A DNA stretch of 49,471 nucleotides from Clostridium sp. Lineage in GTDB: Bacteria > Bacillota > Clostridia > Clostridiales > Clostridiaceae. The translations under genes were made by a program, and so were the position numbers. Of the stretch, positions 1 to 9,414 are shown piece by piece. The notes beneath the pieces were generated by a model. That model did not search any database and was not told where the DNA came from. It worked only from the letters and a program-made list of their open reading frames with translations. The stretch's first letter is position 1. The number at the start of each line of letters is the position of its first letter. Location: assembly GCA_003539755.1 (NCBI GenBank), contig DPOH01000246.1, forward strand, positions 1 through 49,471, read 5' to 3'.

Positions 1-772
1 TAGTATCAATCCATTTATCTCTTATCATTACCCCATCTTCATCAGAATAATATATTTTCCCATTACTTATATACATTCCTTTTTGAAGCTTTCCTTCAGT
101 ATCAAAGAAATAAAATTTATTATCTAATGAAACTTTTCCAGTTAACATCTTTCCATACTGATCAAAGTAATATTTTTCTCTACCTATTTCATTCCAACCT
201 GTTAACATTACGCCATTCTCATCAGTATAATACTTACCACTATTAATATCTATCCATCCACGCTGAAGAATTCCTTCACTATTAAAATAGTACCAATCAC
301 CATCAATTTCTTTCCACCCTATAACTGCTGAATGATCATCATTTAAATAGTACTCATCTTTATTATCTTTCTTTCTTATTACGTCACTTTCTTTAAACCA
401 TCCTGTTTTATCTATGATTTCATTATCAACAACGTAATACTTTTTACCATTAATTATATTCCAGCCATCTTCCATTCTTTTTTCTGGAACTTCTTCATTA
501 GGTTTATCATTTTCATCCTCAACATCTTTATGGTCTTTATTTTCTTTATTATCCTCAGTATCCTTTTTAATATTATCTTTGTTATTTTGTTTCTTATCAT
601 CTTTTTTATCTTGTGAATCAACATTATTAGTTTTTTCACTACTCTCTGACTTTACCAACACCGTATCCTTTTCTGGAATACCTGCTGCATATACTGACTG
701 CGGTACACTAGACCACAGCATAAGGGCACTCACAGAAAGTACTAAATACTTTTGTATTTTCTTTAATATCAT
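1..772 (-). CDS. Choline-binding cell-wall protein, 3' end cut by window edge
   Basis: A reading frame starts at ATG 772 and stays open to the left edge (257 codons visible), so the C-terminus is missing. The start is set by a TAGGAGAGGA ribosome site about 8 bases upstream. Residues 1-30 look like a signal peptide (basic start, LVLSVSALML core, VYAAG end). A highly charged Lys/Asp/Asn linker follows to about residue 85. After that come choline-binding repeats of the GWKEIDGDWYYFNSEGILQ type, with the paired aromatics and glycines that form choline sites between neighbouring repeats. The ribosome site directly follows the stop codon of the upstream glycosyltransferase gene (18 bases between the two reading frames), so it is probably the next gene of the polysaccharide operon. 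The partner or catalytic role is unknown; it may be a pure wall-binding protein or have an enzyme domain beyond the edge. Confidence 0.85.
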   Translation of the reverse strand, partial: MILKKIQKYLVLSVSALMLWSSVPQSVYAAGIPEKDTVLVKSESSEKTNNVDSQDKKDDKKQNNKDNIKKDTEDNKENKDHKDVEDENDKPNEEVPEKRMEDGWNIINGKKYYVVDNEIIDKTGWFKESDVIRKKDNKDEYYLNDDHSAVIGWKEIDGDWYYFNSEGILQRGWIDINSGKYYTDENGVMLTGWNEIGREKYYFDQYGKMLTGKVSLDNKFYFFDTEGKLQKGMYISNGKIYYSDEDGVMIRDKWIDT

Positions 773-790
773 ATTATACTTCCTCTCCTA

Positions 791-1777
791 TTAACCATTT
801 ACTTTATTTATTATAAAATTATATAAATAAGGGTTTATCTTAAATATTGTAAATAATATAACCCATTTTGTCTCTTTTCCTGTTGCTCCTAAATACATTG
901 AATATGCTTCTTTAACTCTTTTATCAATCATATTTAGAGTTTCTTTATCATCTTTTAAATGTTTATGACATTCAAAATAGAGATTAATAATTTTAAAGAA
1001 ATACCACTTTAATGTTTTTGCATATAAATCATCATTACCTATTTTACTCATATATTTTATTTTTTCGTCAAATACATCCAATATATTAAGTCTTTTCTTA
1101 TTAAAAGCTGCATTAGTAATACTATTTGGTGTTTGTCTGTAATAATAATACTTTTGGTTTGTATATACTATCTTTTTAGCATTAAATATTAATTTATATG
1201 TAGTTCCTTCATCTTCGTGAATTTTTCCGTTAGGATATCTTATTTCCTTAAATAAGGAAGTTTTATATAGTTTGTTCCATGCAACAACTGTCGATACATA
1301 CATATCATTATATAAGTTATTTAATCCTTCTATATTAGTAAAAGTTTTTATAACTTCCTCTTCAGGTTGAATTTCTATATTTTCATAAGGTGCATTTATA
1401 AATTCACATTGAGCTATATCAGCATTATAGTTTTCTATCAAAGAAACTAACTTTTCATACATTTCACTTTGAATCCAGTCATCACTATCAACAAACCCAA
1501 TGTACTCACCCTTTGCAATATCTATTCCTGCATTTCTTGCTGAACTTAATCCACCATTTTCCTTGTGTATTACGATTATTCTACTATCCTTCTTAGCATA
1601 TTCATCACATATGTTTCCGCAGTTGTCTTTTGCACCATCATCAACTAAAATCAATTCAAAATTCTTATAAGTCTGATTTAATATACTCTCAATACACTTA
1701 GGCAAATACTTTTCTACATTATATATTGGCACTACTATACTAATTAACTTATGTTGAGTTGATCTTTCTTTGTCCAT
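791..1777 (-). CDS. Family 2 glycosyltransferase
   Basis: A 328-residue protein with the GT-A fold of GT2 enzymes at its N-terminus. It shows SIVVPIYNVEKYLPKCIESI, the LVDDGAKDN nucleotide-binding acidic motif, SSARNAGID, and the metal-binding FVDSDDW motif near residue 100. No signal peptide or transmembrane anchor is evident, so it should act at the cytoplasmic face, adding a sugar from an NDP-sugar to a lipid-linked glycan. The start ATG has AGGAG 8 bases upstream. It lies between the flippase gene and the choline-binding protein gene on the same strand. The donor and acceptor cannot be read from the sequence. The C-terminal third is less conserved, as usual for acceptor-binding regions. 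Confidence 0.9.
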   Translation of the reverse strand: MDKERSTQHKLISIVVPIYNVEKYLPKCIESILNQTYKNFELILVDDGAKDNCGNICDEYAKKDSRIIVIHKENGGLSSARNAGIDIAKGEYIGFVDSDDWIQSEMYEKLVSLIENYNADIAQCEFINAPYENIEIQPEEEVIKTFTNIEGLNNLYNDMYVSTVVAWNKLYKTSLFKEIRYPNGKIHEDEGTTYKLIFNAKKIVYTNQKYYYYRQTPNSITNAAFNKKRLNILDVFDEKIKYMSKIGNDDLYAKTLKWYFFKIINLYFECHKHLKDDKETLNMIDKRVKEAYSMYLGATGKETKWVILFTIFKINPYLYNFIINKVNG

Positions 1778-1842
1778 ATTATTTATCTCCTATTTATCTT
1801 GTGAAATCACAATTTTCATTATATCCAAATTATGAAAAATTC

Positions 1843-1870
1843 ACAATGAATAACATATATTATTCATTGT
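1843..1870 (-). terminator. Hairpin in intergenic gap, possible weak terminator
   Basis: A perfect 11-bp stem (ACAATGAATAA / TTATTCATTGT) with a 6-base loop lies just after the flippase stop codon. On the minus strand it is followed, after three bases, by five T residues. It could reduce read-through from the flippase into the downstream glycosyltransferase, or protect a processed mRNA end. It is less convincing than the other terminators listed because the T-run is short and displaced. Confidence 0.45.
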
Positions 1871-1883
1871 AAATTAAGATTAT

Positions 1884-3353
1884 TTATGATTTTTTTAATT
1901 TTAGTTTTATTAACATTTTATCTATTAATTCAAAGAACATTTTATCTTTAGTAAAGAATAGTATACCTAGATATAACAATCCACATGCAGCCATTATACA
2001 TATACATGATAAATAAATATTATCTATTGCTTTATCAATTACATATGAAATTGGAATAAATAATAATGAATAATATAAATACTTCATATTATCAAAAGAA
2101 AACATCTTTACATCAAGTTTCATCTTCTTTTTAACAAATACATATTCTAAGCATAATAGTATTAAATTAGCTATAAATGTAGTTGAAATTGCAGTAACTG
2201 CATTAAGTCTTCCTATAAATATAAGTATAACATTTAAAACTACGTTTATAATACCACCTATTAATACTAAATAAACATCATCTTTTTCACGCCCATTAAG
2301 GTAAATCATTTGTTGAGATATAACTGTTTCTATTCCACCTATAATCATGTAAAGAGAAAAGACAGCCATAACACTTCCGCCTAAAACAAAATCAGGTCCT
2401 CCGTAAATACCCATAGCCTGTCGTGATATTGTAAATAATCCTATTGATGCTGGGAAAAGCAATAAGAAGTAAATCTTTATTACTTTATTTAAAAGAGCTA
2501 TATAATCCTCTTTTTTATTATTTCCCAGGTAATGTGATAATCTAGGAATAGTAACCTGTATTATTGTAAATACCAGTGTATTTATTATAGTCATTATTTT
2601 TTGAGAGTTTCCATAGTATGCTAGTCCTTTAACATCAGCACCACCTGGTACATTAGTAAGCATTATCTTATCTACTTGAGTATATAAAACACCTATATTA
2701 GATAAAATAACCACAAAAAACATTGGCTTAATATGCTTAATAATCTGCAAATCTGAAAAATCAAATTTAACACTTTTTCTTACATATATATAACTTGCAA
2801 TATTATTTATGAAATTAAACGCTACAACTATGTATATATAAAGATTAAATTTTTCTGTTTCTGTTATAAGAGCAATTATTAAAATAGAATATACTATTCT
2901 TATTATTATTGTCTTTACAGTTATAAAACTGAAATTTTCTAATGCTTCATTTATCCATTCTACATAGAATGTATTAGAAAATAAATTAAATCCTAAAACT
3001 ATACATGTATAATAATATTCCTGATCCTTATAGTATGTTGTCATAAAAACCAAATATATTATTGTAACAACAATATTAGTAAATACCGTAATCAAGAATA
3101 GACTTGTAAATGTCTGGCTAAGCTTTTTTTCATCACTTCTCGCCTTACTTATTTCTCTTAACCCATATTGATATATTCCAAAACTTGCAAAAATCAAGAA
3201 ATATGATGTATAAGATTCCCCAATTGTTATATATCCTATATTAGTAGCTCCAAGCGCCCTATTAACAGATGATGTTACCAATATAGGCAGGATTATATTA
3301 AATAAATTTAATGCTGCTTTAAACAGAGCATTCTTTGATATTGATTTATGCAT
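1884..3353 (-). CDS. Wzx-like polysaccharide flippase (MOP superfamily)
   Basis: About 489 residues, almost entirely hydrophobic helices separated by short loops, consistent with the 12-14 helices of MOP-superfamily exporters. The N-terminus (KNALFKAALNLFNIILPIL) and the middle segment with PRLSHYLGN resemble oligosaccharide flippases of the RfbX/Wzx type. These move undecaprenyl-linked glycans from the inner to the outer face of the membrane. The start is placed at ATG 3353 because GGAGG sits 5 bases before it. A frame-compatible GTG at 3365 would put that ribosome site inside the gene. It is flanked by two GT2 genes, the usual setting of a Wzx. No Wzy polymerase or chain-length regulator is seen in the window. 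Confidence 0.88.
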   Translation of the reverse strand: MHKSISKNALFKAALNLFNIILPILVTSSVNRALGATNIGYITIGESYTSYFLIFASFGIYQYGLREISKARSDEKKLSQTFTSLFLITVFTNIVVTIIYLVFMTTYYKDQEYYYTCIVLGFNLFSNTFYVEWINEALENFSFITVKTIIIRIVYSILIIALITETEKFNLYIYIVVAFNFINNIASYIYVRKSVKFDFSDLQIIKHIKPMFFVVILSNIGVLYTQVDKIMLTNVPGGADVKGLAYYGNSQKIMTIINTLVFTIIQVTIPRLSHYLGNNKKEDYIALLNKVIKIYFLLLFPASIGLFTISRQAMGIYGGPDFVLGGSVMAVFSLYMIIGGIETVISQQMIYLNGREKDDVYLVLIGGIINVVLNVILIFIGRLNAVTAISTTFIANLILLCLEYVFVKKKMKLDVKMFSFDNMKYLYYSLLFIPISYVIDKAIDNIYLSCICIMAACGLLYLGILFFTKDKMFFELIDKMLIKLKLKKS

Positions 3354-3399
3354 TTTATCCTCCACTATAAAATAAACAATATAAACTCACCAAGTTTGT

Positions 3400-4386
3400 T
3401 TATTTTCTAAGCTTTCCAAATACTTTTATCATAAATTCTGGGCAATGTATCATTCCCTTACTTTGAATCAAGAATCTTAAATTATATAGATTTAGTTTCT
3501 GCATCTTATATTTCTTTAATGCTTTCCTTATATCATCTCTTTCTAAGAAATTCATAAGATTTTCAGTAAAATTTTCATCCTTTGTAAATACTGAAAATAT
3601 GTGTGCTATTGAATAAGGAATTTTGAATTCAACAAGATATTTTGTTATAGGTTTATATTTTTCATCAAATTCCACATATTCTAATAAATCTATGTATGAA
3701 TTATAACAGTCAAGATGCTTTAACGAAACATTTTGAGTAACTGAATTACCCCATATCACATAATAAGCAAGAACTTCGTTTACTGAAATAACCTTATTAG
3801 CAAATAATAATGCTTTAACAACAAAAATCATATCTTCTCCGTACTTTCTAGTACTGTCAAATGTAAGATTATGACCTTTAATAAGAGATGTTTTATAAAT
3901 TGCACTTCTCATCCCTATTGTTATTTCATCCTTAAGCTGCCTTAATGCTGCATCTTCTCCTCTTATAGGACTATCTAAATAATTGGTTCTATTTTTAACT
4001 AATATATTTCCATTTTCATCGACTTCACTATAATCACAGAAAACAATCTCACAAGATGTTTCTTTAGCCTTACTATACATTTTTTCTATAAATGTATCTT
4101 CAAAATAATCATCTGAATCTAAAAATGTAATAAATTCTCCATTAGCTTCTCTTATACCTCTATTTCTTGCTGCACTAACTCCAGCATTTTTTTGAGTTAT
4201 AATTCTATAATTAAGTTCTGTCTTTTCTAATAACTCTTCTGCAATTTCAATGCTTCTATCTTGAGAGCCATCATCTATAAGCAGAAGTTCAAAATCACTA
4301 CATGTTTGATTAATGATAGATTTTATACATCTTTCAATGCATGCTTCAACATTATATACTGGAGTAATTATTGATACTTTAGCCAC
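3400..4386 (-). CDS. Family 2 glycosyltransferase
   Basis: A 328-residue GT2 enzyme that starts with GTG; AAAGGAGG lies 8 bases upstream, an ideal spacing. Motifs include SIITPVYNVEACIERCIKSI, LLIDDGSQDRS, GVSAARNRGI and the metal site FLDSDDYF near residue 95. It is a cytoplasmic, probably membrane-associated enzyme acting in assembly of the surface glycan. It has the same length and layout as the GT2 gene at 791-1777, but the sequences diverge outside the motifs, so they are separate activities rather than a recent duplication. It lies between the GT4 gene and the flippase on one strand. Confidence 0.9.
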   Translation of the reverse strand: MAKVSIITPVYNVEACIERCIKSIINQTCSDFELLLIDDGSQDRSIEIAEELLEKTELNYRIITQKNAGVSAARNRGIREANGEFITFLDSDDYFEDTFIEKMYSKAKETSCEIVFCDYSEVDENGNILVKNRTNYLDSPIRGEDAALRQLKDEITIGMRSAIYKTSLIKGHNLTFDSTRKYGEDMIFVVKALLFANKVISVNEVLAYYVIWGNSVTQNVSLKHLDCYNSYIDLLEYVEFDEKYKPITKYLVEFKIPYSIAHIFSVFTKDENFTENLMNFLERDDIRKALKKYKMQKLNLYNLRFLIQSKGMIHCPEFMIKVFGKLRK

Positions 4387-4422
4387 GGTAAAAACCTCCT
4401 TTAAATTGAAAAATTAAAATTT

Positions 4423-4458
4423 AAATTTGGAGCATATTAAATGTGAAATTTGGAGCAT
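4423..4458. repeat. Short direct repeat, 13 bp twice
   Basis: AAATTTGGAGCAT occurs at 4423-4435 and again at 4446-4458, with the second copy ending at the stop codon of the GT4 gene. It could be a replication-slippage duplication of the gene end. No function is suggested by position. Confidence 0.6.
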
Positions 4459-5678
4459 CACTTAATTGCATTTAAAAATCTTTCAGCTAATGGATGGTAC
4501 ATATGATTTTCTAATACATATTCTCTTCCGCGTTTTCCCATCTCCACTTTTTCTTCATCACTTAGCTTTTTAATTTTCATAACAGCTTCTACTACTGCTT
4601 TTGGGTTTTCTGCTGGTACGCTTACACCACATCCACAATCTTTAACAGGATCATTTGATGCCTCTACAGCATATATAACAGGTCTTGCTGCCATCATATA
4701 ATCAAATAATTTATTAGGGCTTACACCATAATTAAATAAATTTTGCTTTTTTAAACTTATAAAACATATATCTAGTAGTTGAAGTACATTATCCATATTA
4801 TCCTTAAGAACTGGATCTAAGAATTCTACATTATTAACATTATTTGCTTTTGCATATTCAATTAATTCATTTTTAACATTTCCCTTACCAACTAAAACAT
4901 ACTTAATTTTTTTATCAGTTGTTTCTTTTCCTGCATCAATAAGAGTATCTAAAACATTTGCTGGAGAATGATTTCCTGTATATCCTACTAAGAAATATCC
5001 TTCTTTCTTCAACTGTTCTAATCTCTCTATTGTCTTTTCTTTTGGAGGATTTTTTTTCTCATCATTTACTATTATTCCGTTTGGAACATATACAAACTTA
5101 TCTGTACTAAATCCTCTTTCTTTAATATGTTTATCTGCATCTGGTAAAATAGAAACTATAACATCTGAATTTTTAAATGCAAAATCCTCTGCTCTTTGAA
5201 GTATAACTATAGCAGGATTATTTTTAGAAAATCCTCCTATTTCCATTGGACTAAGAGGCCATAAATCATGTATTTCAAAGCAAAGTTTAGCATCACATCT
5301 CTTTGCAATTCTATGAGCTGGATAAATATCTAAAGGATAAGTTGATGAAGCTATTACTGCATCTGGCTTATATTTATCAGCTACCATTTTATAATTAGTT
5401 CTTAATTTCCACATAAATGTGGAAATGTTTTTTATTCTTCCAACACCATTTCCTTGATACTTAGGTGTCTTAACCCATACATATCTTATTCCATCTACCA
5501 TTTCCTCTTGAAAATCTCTCTCTATAACAGGATTGTTCTTTCTTAAGTGTGAGAAGTCCGCACCTAATATAGTCACATTATGCCCCATCTCTTTCCATTC
5601 TCTAGCCATATAATACGGTCTAAATTCCATTCCATGATAATCTGAACCAGCATAATGATTTATAAGTAAAATGTTCAT
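4458..5678 (-). CDS. Family 4 glycosyltransferase, WbuB-like
   Basis: A 406-residue protein with two Rossmann domains of GT-B type. The N-terminal half begins NILLINHYAGSDYHGMEFRP, a pattern typical of WbuB-like transferases that add amino-deoxy sugars such as L-FucNAc. The C-terminal half carries the donor-site segment VSPNKLFDYMMAARPVIYA followed by the usual DCGCGVSVPAENP region. No signal peptide is present, so it acts in the cytoplasm. AAAGGGGAAA precedes the ATG. It is the first gene of the minus-strand glycan run and is divergent from the WecB-like epimerase, which fits a pathway using N-acetylated deoxy sugars. The specific sugar is an inference. Confidence 0.85.
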   Translation of the reverse strand: MNILLINHYAGSDYHGMEFRPYYMAREWKEMGHNVTILGADFSHLRKNNPVIERDFQEEMVDGIRYVWVKTPKYQGNGVGRIKNISTFMWKLRTNYKMVADKYKPDAVIASSTYPLDIYPAHRIAKRCDAKLCFEIHDLWPLSPMEIGGFSKNNPAIVILQRAEDFAFKNSDVIVSILPDADKHIKERGFSTDKFVYVPNGIIVNDEKKNPPKEKTIERLEQLKKEGYFLVGYTGNHSPANVLDTLIDAGKETTDKKIKYVLVGKGNVKNELIEYAKANNVNNVEFLDPVLKDNMDNVLQLLDICFISLKKQNLFNYGVSPNKLFDYMMAARPVIYAVEASNDPVKDCGCGVSVPAENPKAVVEAVMKIKKLSDEEKVEMGKRGREYVLENHMYHPLAERFLNAIK

Positions 5679-5966
5679 TTTAATTTCCCCTTTAATCTAA
5701 AATAATACTATCTAAATATAATTTAACCATTCTATGATTAAATCAACCTTCAAATAGATAATTATAACCTGTACATATTTTAATAATTTATTTTATAATT
5801 AGATTTTATTAGTATAAATCTAATCACAAATCATAATTTTGCTTCAACCTATTAATTATATCATAGGGTATTAGCAAAATCTATTACATGTTAATTGTAT
5901 ATTAAGGTTTATATATGATAAAATATATCTAGAATTATTACAAAAAAATTCAGAGGAGGTAAGTAC
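5679..5966. promoter_or_regulatory. Divergent intergenic region with inverted repeat and wecB promoter
   Basis: This gap separates the minus-strand glycan genes from the plus-strand epimerase. It holds a 9-bp inverted repeat (ATTAGATTT at 5798-5806, AAATCTAAT at 5816-5824) that could be an operator for both directions. A plausible plus-strand promoter is TTGTAT (5895-5900), 18-base spacer, TAAAAT (5919-5924). The epimerase ribosome site AGAGGAGG is at about 5951-5958. No convincing minus-strand -35 box was found. Confidence 0.4.
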
Positions 5967-7037
5967 ATGAAAGTACTAACTGTCATAGGTGCTAGACCAC
6001 AGTTTATAAAAGCAGCTACGGTATCCAATAAAATAAGAAAAAATAACAACACTGAAATTCTAGTACATACTGGACAACATTATGATAATAATATGTCTGA
6101 TATATTCTTTGATGAACTTGGAATTCCAAAACCTGATTATAATTTAAGCATAGGTTCATTTAACCACGGACATCAAACAGGCAGCATGCTTATTGCTCTT
6201 GAAGAAATATACTTAAAAGAAAAACCAGATATAGTTTTAGTTTATGGTGACACAAACTCTACTCTTGCTGGTTCACTTTGTGCAAGTAAACTTCTTATAC
6301 CTGTTGCCCACGTTGAAGCTGGTCTTAGAAGTTTTAACAAAGCTATGCCCGAAGAACAAAATAGAATTCTTACAGATCATATTTCTGATCTTCTATTTAC
6401 ACCAACTCAAACAGCTGTAGATAACTTAAAAGCGGAAAACATAACAAACGGCGTTTATAATGTAGGTGATGTTATGTATGATGCTATAAACTTATTTAAA
6501 GAAAGAGCAAAAGAAGTTTCTACAATAACTGAAGATTTAGATTTAGATAAAGGAAGCTATATATTATCTACAATCCATCGTGCTGAAAATACAAATAGCC
6601 AAGAAAGATTAACATCAATAGTTAATGGATTAAATGAATGTGGCCAAAAAATAGTTCTTCCACTTCACCCAAGAACAAAAAAATATATTGACCAATATGG
6701 CCTTAAACTTGGAGATAACATAAAAATAATAGATCCTGTAGGTTACTTAGAAATGGTTTCTCTCCAAGAAAATGCTTGTAAAATAGTTACAGATAGTGGT
6801 GGAGTTCAAAAGGAAGCTTATTTCTTAAAGAAACCTTGTATTACAATGAGAGATGAAACTGAATGGGTTGAAACTGTTAATAATGGATGGAATGTTCTAG
6901 TTGGTAGTGATTCTAATAAAATAATAGATGCTATTACTAACTTTAACCCAACAGGTACTCCTCCATCAGCATTTGGTAATGGAGATACTTCTACATTGAT
7001 TACTGATATAATATTTGAAAAATACGGTAACAAATAA
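5967..7037 (+). CDS. wecB: UDP-N-acetylglucosamine 2-epimerase (non-hydrolysing)
   Basis: The 356-residue length and motifs match WecB/MnaA: VIGARPQFIKAA at the start, HTGQHYDNNMSDIFF, VYGDTNSTLAG, HVEAGLRS, PEEQNR, STIHRAENT and TDSGGVQKEA. The family interconverts UDP-GlcNAc and UDP-ManNAc in the cytoplasm, supplying ManNAc for teichoic-acid linkage units or capsule. Related enzymes (CapG/FnlC) make UDP-L-FucNAc, and with a WbuB-like transferase next door that alternative is real. The ATG has AGAGGAGG upstream. It is transcribed alone, divergent from the glycosyltransferase genes and convergent with the CapD-like gene, with a bidirectional terminator between. Confidence 0.93.
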   Translation: MKVLTVIGARPQFIKAATVSNKIRKNNNTEILVHTGQHYDNNMSDIFFDELGIPKPDYNLSIGSFNHGHQTGSMLIALEEIYLKEKPDIVLVYGDTNSTLAGSLCASKLLIPVAHVEAGLRSFNKAMPEEQNRILTDHISDLLFTPTQTAVDNLKAENITNGVYNVGDVMYDAINLFKERAKEVSTITEDLDLDKGSYILSTIHRAENTNSQERLTSIVNGLNECGQKIVLPLHPRTKKYIDQYGLKLGDNIKIIDPVGYLEMVSLQENACKIVTDSGGVQKEAYFLKKPCITMRDETEWVETVNNGWNVLVGSDSNKIIDAITNFNPTGTPPSAFGNGDTSTLITDIIFEKYGNK

Positions 7038-7054
7038 TATGTTCAAAATTTTAT

Positions 7055-7092
7055 AAAAAAAGAAAAAGCCAAAACTGGCTTTTTCTTTTTTT
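7055..7092. terminator. Bidirectional terminator between wecB and the CapD-like gene
   Basis: A long near-perfect palindrome: A-run, GAAAAAGCCA, short AAAC loop, TGGCTTTTTC, T-run. T residues follow the stem on both strands, so it can end transcription of the convergent wecB and CapD-like genes. Confidence 0.92.
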
Positions 7093-7186
7093 ACATTCAA
7101 ATTAATTAGTAAAATTGCCTATTATTAATTTAACAATATTGACAAAATTGGCCCCGGTAAATTTAAATTCTTAACTAATCTTTATT

Positions 7187-9049
7187 CTACTCTTTATCCG
7201 CATTATCAGCTGCTATTTCTTCTGCATTCTTATAGTGATATGTTGGTACTATTTTCTGCATTTGACGCTTAATCTCTGATATATCATTCATCTGTAATAG
7301 TATTCTCAACTGTTCAAGTTTTTCTTCTAATGTATCCATACTTTCGAATGTTGGCTTACCAACATGAATTTTTTCATGTACTGTATCTTGTAAACCTTCT
7401 TCACTCATTAAAAGTTCTTCATATAATTTTTCACCTGGTCTAAGTCCTGTAAATACGATTTTTATATCTTTTCCTGGTTCTAATCCTGAAAGTCTTATTA
7501 AATCACATGCTAAATCATAAATTTTAACTGGTTTACCCATATCTAATACAAATACTTCTCCACCCTTAGCAAATGCTCCTGCTTGAAGAACTAGCTGAGC
7601 TGCTTCAGGAATAAGCATAAAGTATCTTATTATCTTCTTATGAGTAACTGTTACAGGGCCACCATGTTCAATTTGTCTCTTAAATAATGGTATAACAGAT
7701 CCATTACTTCCTAATACATTACCAAATCTTACTGCAACAAATTCAGTTTTTGATTGCTTATCCATTGCTTGAATAATCATTTCGCATAATCTCTTAGTTG
7801 CACCCATTATATTAGTAGGATTAACAGCTTTATCTGTGGATATCATTACAAATCTCGATACTCCAGCATCACTAGCTTCTCTTGCTAAATTAAGTGTTCC
7901 AAATACGTTATTTTTAATAGCTTCCTTTGGACTATCTTCCATTAATGGAACATGTTTATGAGCTGCTGCATGGAATACTACATCAATCTTATATTTAGTA
8001 AATACTTCATGTAACCTTGCTCTATCTCTTATAGATCCAATTAACACGCTCATTTCAAGATCTGGATAATCTTCTTTAAGCTCATTTTGAATATCATAAA
8101 CATTATTTTCGTAAATATCAAATAGTACTAATCTTTTAGGATTATATACTGCTATCTGTCTACATAATTCAGATCCTATTGAGCCACCAGCTCCAGTTAT
8201 TAAAATAGTTCTTCCTTCTATATAATCAGCTATTCCTTTATTATCAAGTTGAATTGGATCTCTTCCTAATAAATCTTCTAAATCTACATCTTTTATTTTA
8301 CTAACTGTGGCTTTTCCACTTATTATTTCATACATTCCTGGAACTATTTGAAGTTTACAATTAGTCTCTTTACAAATGTCAATAATTTCAGATTTATTTT
8401 TAGCATCAAGTGATGGTATAGCAATTAAAATCAAATCAATTTCTTGCTCACCTGCAATATAAGGAATATCGTATCTATTTCCTTCAATTTTTACCCCTGA
8501 AATCCTTCTCCCAAGCTTAGTCTTATCATCGTCAATTAATACAATAGGATTATATTTAAGCTCTCTTCTTGACATCATTTCATTTATAAGCATAGTTCCT
8601 GCAGACCCTGCTCCAACTATCATTACTCTTCTTTGATCACTTGAGTATTTAAATGGAATATAAAGAAGAGTTCTTCTGTATACTCTATATAAAATTCTAT
8701 ATCCAAGTACAAAGAAAATACTTAATAATATTCCAACGACACACACATTTAAAGGTATTGTTGAACCAAATAATCTAGTATATGCAATTGATAATATCCC
8801 AGCAGATATATTTCCTCCAACCCCTAACAAGAATTCATCTGTACCAGTTAAATGCCATAAACTTTCATACATTTTAAATAAATAAAAGCATACAACATAA
8901 ATTAAGCTTAATGCTACAACATCGTGAGCATATATTTCTGATATTAATCTAAATTGCTCTCCCTGTACTATATTTATAGAAAATAAATATGCCATGTTAA
9001 CCATGAATATATCTATAATCATAACTATTAACGTCTTCCAGTATTTCAT
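7187..9049 (-). CDS. Membrane-anchored UDP-sugar 4,6-dehydratase, CapD/PglF/WbpM-like
   Basis: A 620-residue protein in three parts. About four hydrophobic helices occupy residues 1-115. A first Rossmann-like domain with VGAGSAGTMLINEMMSRREL starts near residue 145. A catalytic extended SDR domain follows, with TGAGGSIGSELCRQ near residue 285. The active-site segment STDKAVNPTNIMGATKR shows the Met-Lys pattern that replaces Tyr-Lys in this family. Family members convert UDP-GlcNAc to a 4-keto-6-deoxy sugar at the membrane, the entry step to FucNAc, QuiNAc and bacillosamine. GGAGG sits 9 bases before the ATG. Its own sigma-A-type promoter is about 75 bases upstream. The C-terminal tail has an acidic, Glu-rich stretch. 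Confidence 0.92.
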   Translation of the reverse strand: MKYWKTLIVMIIDIFMVNMAYLFSINIVQGEQFRLISEIYAHDVVALSLIYVVCFYLFKMYESLWHLTGTDEFLLGVGGNISAGILSIAYTRLFGSTIPLNVCVVGILLSIFFVLGYRILYRVYRRTLLYIPFKYSSDQRRVMIVGAGSAGTMLINEMMSRRELKYNPIVLIDDDKTKLGRRISGVKIEGNRYDIPYIAGEQEIDLILIAIPSLDAKNKSEIIDICKETNCKLQIVPGMYEIISGKATVSKIKDVDLEDLLGRDPIQLDNKGIADYIEGRTILITGAGGSIGSELCRQIAVYNPKRLVLFDIYENNVYDIQNELKEDYPDLEMSVLIGSIRDRARLHEVFTKYKIDVVFHAAAHKHVPLMEDSPKEAIKNNVFGTLNLAREASDAGVSRFVMISTDKAVNPTNIMGATKRLCEMIIQAMDKQSKTEFVAVRFGNVLGSNGSVIPLFKRQIEHGGPVTVTHKKIIRYFMLIPEAAQLVLQAGAFAKGGEVFVLDMGKPVKIYDLACDLIRLSGLEPGKDIKIVFTGLRPGEKLYEELLMSEEGLQDTVHEKIHVGKPTFESMDTLEEKLEQLRILLQMNDISEIKRQMQKIVPTYHYKNAEEIAADNADKE

Positions 9050-9124
9050 TTAAGCTTTCCTCCAATCTGGAAACATATTTTCTAAAAAGCAAATTTTATT
9101 AATTTTGTTATTTCCACTCTTTGA

Positions 9125-9153
9125 ATTATACTAATATTATTTTTCTTATGCAA
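9125..9153 (-). promoter_or_regulatory. Sigma-A promoter of the CapD-like gene
   Basis: On the minus strand, TTGCAT (9148-9153) and TATAAT (9125-9130) are separated by exactly 17 bases, about 75 bases before the start codon. The surrounding gap (9050-9414) is otherwise AT-rich with no gene; it also contains the terminator at 9297-9336. Confidence 0.75.
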
Positions 9154-9296
9154 TAAATAGTAACTTTCTTAAGTAAAAAGTCATATTTTTCAATTGCATA
9201 TAAAATATTAAGTAATTTAATGCTATAATTAGCGCCTAATCAGTTTATTTTTCCAGAATTCAATACAATTATACATACTATCTTATTATAACATAA

Positions 9297-9336
9297 AAGC
9301 TGAAGTAATTATGAAAAATTTCATATACTTCAGCTT
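9297..9336 (-). terminator. Terminator of the ABC importer operon
   Basis: An 11-bp stem AAGCTGAAGTA / TACTTCAGCTT encloses a second small hairpin (ATGAAA/TTTCAT). On the minus strand it is followed by TTTATG. It lies about 80 bases after the last importer gene. Confidence 0.75.
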
Positions 9337-9414
9337 ATTTTATATAATTCAATTTTAATACTTGTAACTTTTCCAGACTCTCATTTAATATTAATTATCC
9401 TACTCACTATAAAT

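Noticed and set aside
454..639. Lys/Ile/Met-rich 61-codon minus-strand frame
   Set aside because: It is another frame of the charged linker of the edge-cut choline-binding gene, which has a signal peptide and ribosome site in its own frame.
5679..5966. Riboswitch or T-box in the divergent glycan/wecB gap
   Set aside because: No conserved riboswitch core or leader terminator was visible; only a 9-bp inverted repeat and a promoter.
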